Positions 1 through 5,160 of a stretch of DNA of 6,784 bases are shown in pieces. The notes beneath the pieces were generated by a model. That model made no database searches. It was not told the DNA's origin and saw nothing but the letters and a program-made list of their open reading frames with translations. Source of the stretch: Clostridia bacterium. GTDB taxonomy: Bacteria; Bacillota_A; Clostridia; Oscillospirales; CAG-272. The DNA lies in the NCBI GenBank assembly GCA_017959485.1, contig JAGDAM010000089.1, positions 1-6,784 on the forward strand, given 5' to 3'. How positions within the stretch are numbered: position 1 is the stretch's first letter; every line of letters begins with the position of its first letter. The position numbers and the translations under genes are program-made.

Positions 1-153
1 ATGGAATGCCGCTGCTATCACGGCGACAGCGGAAGGACGAGAATGAACAAAAGCGTGATCCGTATTCCGGATATCATCCTTCTCTGCAGCTTCGTTCTGC
101 TCGCGGGCGGAGTCGTCGCTCTCAACATTGTCTTTCCGGGGGCGCTGTTTTGA
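1..153 (+). CDS. ecfT: Energy-coupling factor transporter transmembrane protein EcfT, C-terminal fragment (5' end outside window)
   Basis: The frame is open from base 1 to a TGA at 151-153 and gives the last 50 residues of a protein that begins upstream. The first residues (MECRCYHGDSGRTRM) match the EcfT cytoplasmic signature M-x-x-R-x-Y-x-G-x-x-x-R-T. They are followed by a final transmembrane helix, roughly PDIILLCSFVLLAGGVVAL, and a very short tail. EcfT is the membrane scaffold of ECF transporters; it links the two EcfA ATPases to substrate-specific S components for vitamin or metal-ion uptake. The next gene is truA, and ecfA1-ecfA2-ecfT-truA is a common order in Bacillota, which supports the call. 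The ATG at base 1 is internal to the gene rather than its start. Little sequence is visible, so the call rests on the signature, the final helix and the context. Confidence 0.82.
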   Translation: MECRCYHGDSGRTRMNKSVIRIPDIILLCSFVLLAGGVVALNIVFPGALF

Positions 154-923
154 AAACGCTTTTGACGATTTCTTTCGACGGTTCCGGTTTTTCGGGATTT
201 CAGTATCAGCCGGGCGTCCCCACGGTGCAGGGAAGTCTGACGACAGCGGCGCGGCGGCTGTTCGGAGATGGCTGTCTCGTTACCGGGTGCAGCCGTACCG
301 ACGCCGGAGTACACGCAATCGGCTTTTGCGCCACGCTTGAACTTCCCGGCGGAGAGCGTCCGAAAATCGATATCCGAAAGATCCCGGACGCGATGAACTT
401 CCATCTTCCGGAGAGCGTCTCGGTGCTCTCGGCGAGGGAAGTCCCGGACTCCTTCCATCCGAGGTATTCGGTGGTGGACAAGACCTACAGCTATCTTATC
501 TCGCTTTCACCGAAGAGGATGCCTCTGACCGTCGGAAGAGTGTATACGCCTTCGGCGCCGATTGACGGACATGCCCTTGAAACGATGGACGCCGCGGCCC
601 GTCTGCTCGAGGGGAAACGGGACTTTGCTTCCTATATGGCCTCCGGTTCGAAGATCACCGACACGGTGAGGACAATCCGCTCGGCCTCGGTCAGAGCGGA
701 GCACGGAGTCGCCGTGATCACTCTTACGGCGGACGGATTTCTCTACAATATGGTCAGAATCATATCGGGGACGCTCCTCGATATCGCGCACAGAGGCGCC
801 GATCCGGGCGTGATATCCCGGATAACCGAAGCCCGGGACAGAAAAGCCGCCGGGCCGACGCTGCCGCCTTACGGACTTTATCTTGTGTCGGTTAATTACG
901 AAGCCGGTGACGGGGTGCTATGA
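150..923 (+). CDS. truA: tRNA pseudouridine(38-40) synthase TruA
   Basis: TruA isomerises uridines 38-40 in the anticodon arm of tRNAs to pseudouridine in the cytoplasm. The product is 257 residues, the normal family length. It opens with the family's N-terminal strand (MKTLLTISFDGSGFSGFQYQ). The catalytic loop is GCSRTDAGVHA at residues 46-56, with the nucleophile at Asp51. KTYSYL near residue 113 carries the conserved active-site Tyr, LEGKRDFASY is the mid-domain DF motif, and GFLYNMVRIISG from about residue 196 is the C-terminal YNMVR motif with Arg203. The start is a TTG at 150 that shares bases with the upstream TGA, behind a weak GGGGG-type purine run at 138-142. The frame stays open upstream to base 6, but that extension lies over ecfT and has no TruA similarity, so TTG is preferred. 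This implies translational coupling to ecfT. Nothing in the catalytic residues is unusual. Confidence 0.95.
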   Translation: MKTLLTISFDGSGFSGFQYQPGVPTVQGSLTTAARRLFGDGCLVTGCSRTDAGVHAIGFCATLELPGGERPKIDIRKIPDAMNFHLPESVSVLSAREVPDSFHPRYSVVDKTYSYLISLSPKRMPLTVGRVYTPSAPIDGHALETMDAAARLLEGKRDFASYMASGSKITDTVRTIRSASVRAEHGVAVITLTADGFLYNMVRIISGTLLDIAHRGADPGVISRITEARDRKAAGPTLPPYGLYLVSVNYEAGDGVL

Positions 924-2179
924 AGAACGGTTTTTTAGATATTATTAAAGCTTTCCGTACTCCCCGGATCAAAGGTCCGGAGGAGACCGAAGTCCTCGAC
1001 AGCGTCTTCGGCGAGGATAACGGATACAACAGATTCTACAGCCGCGCGGGTATCGTCTACAGACTTACCGGATTCGTCTTCCTTTTTGCTTTCCTCGTCT
1101 ATCTTATACTGACCACTGTCGCCAATCTGGATAAGATAACCTACGAAAACGCCGAGTATATCGTCAGAAATTTCGCGGAAAGACTGGAGGACAACGAACG
1201 GGAGTCATCCGGAATGATCTACGACCCTGACGGCGAGATGAGGTTTTCGCTTTTCGGAAAGGGACTCGCTATCTGCGGAAATACCGGCGTGACCGTCTTT
1301 TCGGCGACCGGACGCAGAACCTGCCGCAACGTCGCGGAGATGCCGGATCCCGCCTTGAAGGCGTCGTCCAAATACGCCGTAGCGTTCGGAAGCGGCGGCT
1401 GCGAATATTACGTTTACAACGCTTTTTCCAGAGTTTACAGCGGAAGAACCGAAAGACCGGTCTACGCCTTCTCGGTAGCGGACAACGGATCTTATCTCTA
1501 TATAACGTCGGGTGAGATCTATGAGTCGGAAATTGTGCTCTGCGATTCCGACTTCGGCATCCGCGCGGTCTACGGAAAAAACGATCCGGCGGTCTGCGCC
1601 GTGATCGATCCGGACGGCAGCAGGTTCGCCGTGATAACGCTCGGTCTGTCCGGGACCGGAAAGTATTCCGCGACTCTTTCGGTCTACCCGTTCGCGTCGG
1701 AGACCGAGAGCTTCACTGTCGCGCTGGAAGACGTTCTGCCGCTTGACTGCGTTTTTTCGGAAGAGGGAATAACCGTCCTCTGCGACAACTGCGTTCAGCG
1801 GTTCGACGGAGCCGGACGCCTTGTCTGCCGCGATTTCTTCTCGGGCGAGATTGTCTGCGCGTCCCTTTCGTACGGTTCGTCCGCGGTCGTCACGCGCAAG
1901 ACCTCGGGAGTCGAGACGGTATATTCGGTACTGCTCTCCGCTTCGGGACGCGTCGGACTCGCGACCGATTTGCCGGAAGCCGTCTTTTCCGCCGCGGCTG
2001 CGGGAGGAGGCGTCTACCTGCTCGGGCGAGGCGGAATCAGATTCTTCGACGGCCTTCTGTCCGAGCCACGCGATCCGGGCAGGGCGGTCTCAGAGGGAGA
2101 CGTCATTCTCGCCTATTCGGACAAAGGTCTGTACCACGTGACAAGGTCTGCCGCCTACCCGTTCTCATATAGTGATTAA
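920..2179 (+). CDS. DUF5711-like membrane-anchored, probable beta-propeller protein
   Basis: The protein has 419 residues. Its ATG overlaps the truA stop as ATGA, which suggests translational coupling. Residues 1-47 are a charged, probably cytoplasmic tail. Residues 48-68 (RLTGFVFLFAFLVYLILTTVA) form one strong transmembrane helix, and the remaining 350 or so residues are probably outside the membrane. That part is rich in alternating beta-strand patterns with repeated D-x-D-G/D-N-G turns, for example VADNGSYLYI at 186-195 and IDPDGSRFAVITLG at 229-242, spaced as in propeller blades. This architecture, with a CvpA gene next door, matches Clostridia proteins annotated as DUF5711, whose function is not known. 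I recognise the type from overall pattern, not from a catalytic motif, and see no enzyme active site. A scaffold or sensor role at the cell surface is only inference. Confidence 0.7.
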   Translation: MKNGFLDIIKAFRTPRIKGPEETEVLDSVFGEDNGYNRFYSRAGIVYRLTGFVFLFAFLVYLILTTVANLDKITYENAEYIVRNFAERLEDNERESSGMIYDPDGEMRFSLFGKGLAICGNTGVTVFSATGRRTCRNVAEMPDPALKASSKYAVAFGSGGCEYYVYNAFSRVYSGRTERPVYAFSVADNGSYLYITSGEIYESEIVLCDSDFGIRAVYGKNDPAVCAVIDPDGSRFAVITLGLSGTGKYSATLSVYPFASETESFTVALEDVLPLDCVFSEEGITVLCDNCVQRFDGAGRLVCRDFFSGEIVCASLSYGSSAVVTRKTSGVETVYSVLLSASGRVGLATDLPEAVFSAAAAGGGVYLLGRGGIRFFDGLLSEPRDPGRAVSEGDVILAYSDKGLYHVTRSAAYPFSYSD

Positions 2180-2183
2180 GGAG
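2178..2183 (+). promoter_or_regulatory. Shine-Dalgarno for the CvpA-family gene
   Basis: AAGGAG lies 5 bases before the ATG at 2189 and overlaps the TAA stop (2177-2179) of the upstream gene. It fixes the start and suggests that both genes are read from one transcript. Confidence 0.8.
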
Positions 2184-2188
2184 TATCA

Positions 2189-2803
2189 ATGACCAATTTT
2201 CTGTTTGATCTGGTGCTTGCGATCATCCTGGTCCTGCACGTTCTGATATACGCCCTGCGCGGCTTTTTCAGGTCGCTGTGGCGTCTTGTCTCCGGCGTTC
2301 TTTCGCTCTTCCTTTCCTACTGCTTCGGGGGGATCGCCGGCGAGCATCTCATTAAACCGCTGCTTGACGGGGTCATAACCGATGAAAAACTTCTGACCCT
2401 CGCATCGAAAATCTGCGGCTATCTTGCCGTCTTTCTCGTCAGTTCGGTTGCGCTCTTCGTCCTCGGGCTCTTTATCGACAAGGCGAAGGATTCGCTTAAT
2501 CTCAAAAAGCTTGACGCCGCGCTCGGCGCGGCAATGGGGCTTTTCATCGGGCTTATCGCGGTATTTGTAATCTGCCTCGCCGTGAGCGTTATCGTCGAGC
2601 TCAATCTGTCAGGATTCCTCGGCGAGAAGATCGCGGCGCTGCGCGGGCTGGCTGACGACTCGTACGTTTTCAGGTTTTTCTGCCAGATATCGCCTTTTGA
2701 CTATATCAATATTTCCAAGCTTGTCGGAGAGGGAATAGACAAGGCGAAGACTCTTATTACCGCCGCCGAATCGATCGCCGACGGGATTGTCCCCGGAACC
2801 TGA
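2189..2803 (+). CDS. CvpA family membrane protein
   Basis: This 204-residue integral membrane protein has four predicted helices at about residues 4-23, 30-50, 75-95 and 110-135. The first helix runs into the family-typical basic turn RGFFRSLWRLVSG (24-36). The CvpA hallmark LKKLDAALGAAMGLFIGL (105-122) comes before the last helix. The C-terminal part (FFCQISPFDYINIS region) is amphipathic and probably cytoplasmic. CvpA proteins were named for a role in colicin V production in E. coli; in most bacteria their role is unclear and has been linked to envelope homeostasis. The length is a little above the usual 160-190. The gene starts 9 bases after the DUF5711-like gene behind a good Shine-Dalgarno, so the two are probably co-transcribed. 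No symbol is given, because orthology to E. coli cvpA is not shown by family membership alone. Confidence 0.88.
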   Translation: MTNFLFDLVLAIILVLHVLIYALRGFFRSLWRLVSGVLSLFLSYCFGGIAGEHLIKPLLDGVITDEKLLTLASKICGYLAVFLVSSVALFVLGLFIDKAKDSLNLKKLDAALGAAMGLFIGLIAVFVICLAVSVIVELNLSGFLGEKIAALRGLADDSYVFRFFCQISPFDYINISKLVGEGIDKAKTLITAAESIADGIVPGT

Positions 2804-2809
2804 TTCCGG
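2793..2809 (+). repeat. Small inverted repeat over the CvpA-family gene stop codon
   Basis: CCGGAA (2793-2798) and TTCCGG (2804-2809) are perfect complements separated by CCTGA, so the TGA stop sits in the loop of a 6-bp hairpin. No T-run follows, so this is not a canonical intrinsic terminator. A weaker pair, ACCGA-AAA-TCGGT, lies at 2819-2831. Either could be chance in GC-rich DNA. Confidence 0.3.
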
Positions 2810-2865
2810 ACGCGGCTTACCGAAAATCGGTTTCAATGTAAATCCAATATCGGGTGTTTTATAAT

Positions 2866-5160
2866 ATGATTAAATGTTCTAAATGTAAAAAACGGCTCGC
2901 TGTGATCTTCGTGACGAAGGTCGAAAACGGCGAAAAGAAAAGCGAAGGGCTCTGCGTTCCCTGCGCCAGGGAGCTCGGTATACCGGTCGACGAGATGATG
3001 GGAGACCAGCTCAAGAATCTGGGACTGACCGAGGAGCAGATAAAGGAGCTTTCCGAGGGGTTTGAAAACCAGTCGGGAGAGATACCCGAATCCGACGACA
3101 CTCCCGTCCTCGGCGACGAAGGCGGAGCACCTTCGATAAATTTCTCCAAGCTTTTCGATAAGGGAAGCACAGAAGGGAAAAAAGAAGAGAAGGAGCGCCA
3201 CGGCAAGGAGCCGCCGAGAAAGCAGGATTTTCTCGATAAATACTGCAAAAATCTCACGAAGATGGCCGAAGAAGGCCTGCTCGACAGGATCGTCGGCCGC
3301 GAGAACGAACTTGAGCGAGTGATACAGATTCTCTGCCGCAGGCAGAAGAACAATCCCTGCCTCATTGGCGAGCCGGGCGTGGGGAAAACGGCTATTGCCG
3401 AGGCGCTGGCTCAGCGGATCGCCGCGGGCAACGTGCCCTACCGTCTGCGCGGGCAGCGGCTTTTCCTGCTCGATCTCACCGCCGTCGTCGCGGGCACTCA
3501 GTTCCGCGGACAGTTCGAGCAGCGGATGCTTACGCTTGTCAACGAGGTGAAAAGCGCCGGCGACATAATCCTCGTAATCGACGAAGTTCACAACATAGTC
3601 GGCGCCGGTGACGCCGAGGGCAGCATAAACGCTGCAAACATCCTCAAACCTGCGCTTTCCCGCGGAGAAATCCGCGTCATCGGCGCGACGACGCTCAAGG
3701 AGTACCGGAAGTATATAGAGAAGGATTCAGCTCTCGAGAGACGTTTTCAGCCGGTTACAGTCAACGAGCCCTCGGTAGCCGATGCGGCGCAGATGCTGCT
3801 CGGAATCAAGCATTATTACGAAACCTATCACCGCATAAGGATACCCGACGCAGTCGTATCGCGCGCGGTTCTTCTGTCGGAGCGCTTTATTACCGACAGG
3901 TATCTGCCCGACAAGGCAATCGACCTGCTCGACGAGGCGGCGGCTCAGGTATCGCTTTCCAGCGCGCCGCTGAACGAATCCCAGAAGATCCGCGCCGAGC
4001 TTATCGAACTCAAGCGCCGGCGCGAACAGACCGAAGCCGCGTCCGATATCGAGGAGAACCGCAAATACGAGATTCTCGCCGGTATCAAAACGAAGGAGCT
4101 CGCGGCGTCCGAAAAGCTTCGCGAACTCGAGGCGGAATGCGAAAAGATCGAGATGACGGTCGAGGACCTCGCGCACGTTATCGAGATCTGGACGGGAATT
4201 CCCGCGACCTCGGTTTCGGAAGACGAATTCGAGCGTCTCTCCGGTCTTGAGGAGAGAATGCGTAAAAGAATAGTCGGTCAGGACGCGGCGGTGGCCGCGG
4301 TCGCGAGGGCTGTCAAGCGCAGCCGCGCCGGGATCAGCGGGAAGCGCAAGCCGGTATCCTTCATATTCGCGGGGCCGACCGGAGTCGGCAAGACCGAGCT
4401 CGTCAAGGTGCTCGCCGCCGATCTGTTTTCCTCTCCCGAAACGATGATCAGATTCGATATGTCCGAGTTTATGGAGAAACACACCGTCTCCCGGCTCATC
4501 GGATCTCCTCCGGGTTACGTCGGATACGACGAGGCGGGGCAGCTTACCGAAAAGATCAGGCGCCGCCCCTACTCGGTAATCCTTTTCGACGAAATTGAAA
4601 AGGCGCATCCCGACGTTCTCAATATACTGCTCCAGATTCTTGACGACGGACGGGTGACCGACGCGCAGGGGAGGACGGTGAATTTCGAAAACACCGTCAT
4701 AGTCATGACCACTAACAGCGGTTCGAACTCGGCTTCGGCCATCGGATTTTCCTCGTCCGCCGCCGAAGCGGGAAAGGCGAAGACGGAGAAGTCGCTTCTC
4801 GATTTTTTGCGCCCCGAGTTTCTCAACAGGGTGGACGAGGTTATCGTTTTCAATCCGCTAACCGAGGATAATTTCCTCGCGATCGCGCGCATTATGATGT
4901 CGGATCTTTCGGCGGTCCTCGCCGAGAAGGGCATTGAACTGAGATACGGAGACGAGGTGATCTCTTTCATCGCGAAAGGTTCCTTCTCGGTAAGATACGG
5001 AGCGCGCAACATGCGCCGTTTCATACAGACGGAAGTCGAGGACGCCGTTGCCGACAGAATCATTTCGGGGTTCAGAAAACCCGTCTCGGTTCTGATACTT
5101 TCGGTTTCGGACGGAAAGATAACCGTCGGTGCGGAGGGGGAGAATGGACCGCGTGACTGA
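2866..5160 (+). CDS. clpE: ClpE-like ATP-dependent Clp protease ATP-binding subunit (AAA+ unfoldase) with N-terminal zinc module
   Basis: This 764-residue HSP100 unfoldase would feed substrates to ClpP in the cytoplasm. Residues 4-33 form a zinc module, C4-x2-C7-x22-C30-x2-C33, resembling ClpE and McsA and replacing the usual Clp N repeats. An acidic, Gly/Ser/Lys-rich linker runs to about residue 125. The first AAA module has Walker A GEPGVGKT (168-175), Walker B with Asp239-Glu240, pore loop GTQFRG (Phe213 where Tyr is usual) and arginines in LERRF near 292-293. A short coiled M segment spans about 371-426. The second AAA module has GPTGVGKT (503-510), Asp575-Glu576, pore loop GYVGYDEAG (Tyr551), PEFLNR (Arg655) and sensor-2 GARNMRR (Arg714). 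IGF at 626-628 matches the ClpP-docking tripeptide. The start is uncertain: ATG 2866 puts the first Cys at residue 4, GTG 2854 adds four residues, and neither has a clear Shine-Dalgarno. No CtsR or CIRCE operator is seen upstream. Confidence 0.92.
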   Translation: MIKCSKCKKRLAVIFVTKVENGEKKSEGLCVPCARELGIPVDEMMGDQLKNLGLTEEQIKELSEGFENQSGEIPESDDTPVLGDEGGAPSINFSKLFDKGSTEGKKEEKERHGKEPPRKQDFLDKYCKNLTKMAEEGLLDRIVGRENELERVIQILCRRQKNNPCLIGEPGVGKTAIAEALAQRIAAGNVPYRLRGQRLFLLDLTAVVAGTQFRGQFEQRMLTLVNEVKSAGDIILVIDEVHNIVGAGDAEGSINAANILKPALSRGEIRVIGATTLKEYRKYIEKDSALERRFQPVTVNEPSVADAAQMLLGIKHYYETYHRIRIPDAVVSRAVLLSERFITDRYLPDKAIDLLDEAAAQVSLSSAPLNESQKIRAELIELKRRREQTEAASDIEENRKYEILAGIKTKELAASEKLRELEAECEKIEMTVEDLAHVIEIWTGIPATSVSEDEFERLSGLEERMRKRIVGQDAAVAAVARAVKRSRAGISGKRKPVSFIFAGPTGVGKTELVKVLAADLFSSPETMIRFDMSEFMEKHTVSRLIGSPPGYVGYDEAGQLTEKIRRRPYSVILFDEIEKAHPDVLNILLQILDDGRVTDAQGRTVNFENTVIVMTTNSGSNSASAIGFSSSAAEAGKAKTEKSLLDFLRPEFLNRVDEVIVFNPLTEDNFLAIARIMMSDLSAVLAEKGIELRYGDEVISFIAKGSFSVRYGARNMRRFIQTEVEDAVADRIISGFRKPVSVLILSVSDGKITVGAEGENGPRD
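5133..5137 (+). promoter_or_regulatory. Strong Shine-Dalgarno inside the clpE end
   Basis: GGAGG lies 6 bases before the ATG at 5144 and is followed by further Gs. It sits inside the clpE coding sequence and sets the start of the overlapping downstream gene, which begins 17 bases before the clpE gene ends. Confidence 0.8.

Noticed and set aside
2793..2831. Rho-independent terminator between the CvpA-family gene and clpE
   Set aside because: The stems are only 5-6 bp and no T-run follows either hairpin, so termination cannot be supported.
2836..2841. Start-stop mini-ORF ATG-TAA upstream of clpE as a regulatory leader
   Set aside because: It has no Shine-Dalgarno and this six-base string is common by chance in AT-rich sequence.
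2860..2865. TATAAT as a promoter -10 box for clpE
   Set aside because: The matching -35 position is poor (TGTAAA at 17-base spacing), and the predicted transcript would start inside the coding sequence, downstream of the ATG. It is noted only as part of the AT-rich block.
2833..3591. Long minus-strand open frame (252 codons) opposite the clpE start
   Set aside because: It lies antisense to the zinc module and first AAA domain, whose motifs are unmistakable on the plus strand. GC-rich codon use with few minus-strand stops explains it.
3727..4608. Long minus-strand open frame (293 codons) opposite the middle of clpE
   Set aside because: Antisense shadow of conserved AAA+ coding sequence; its translation shows no recognisable domain.
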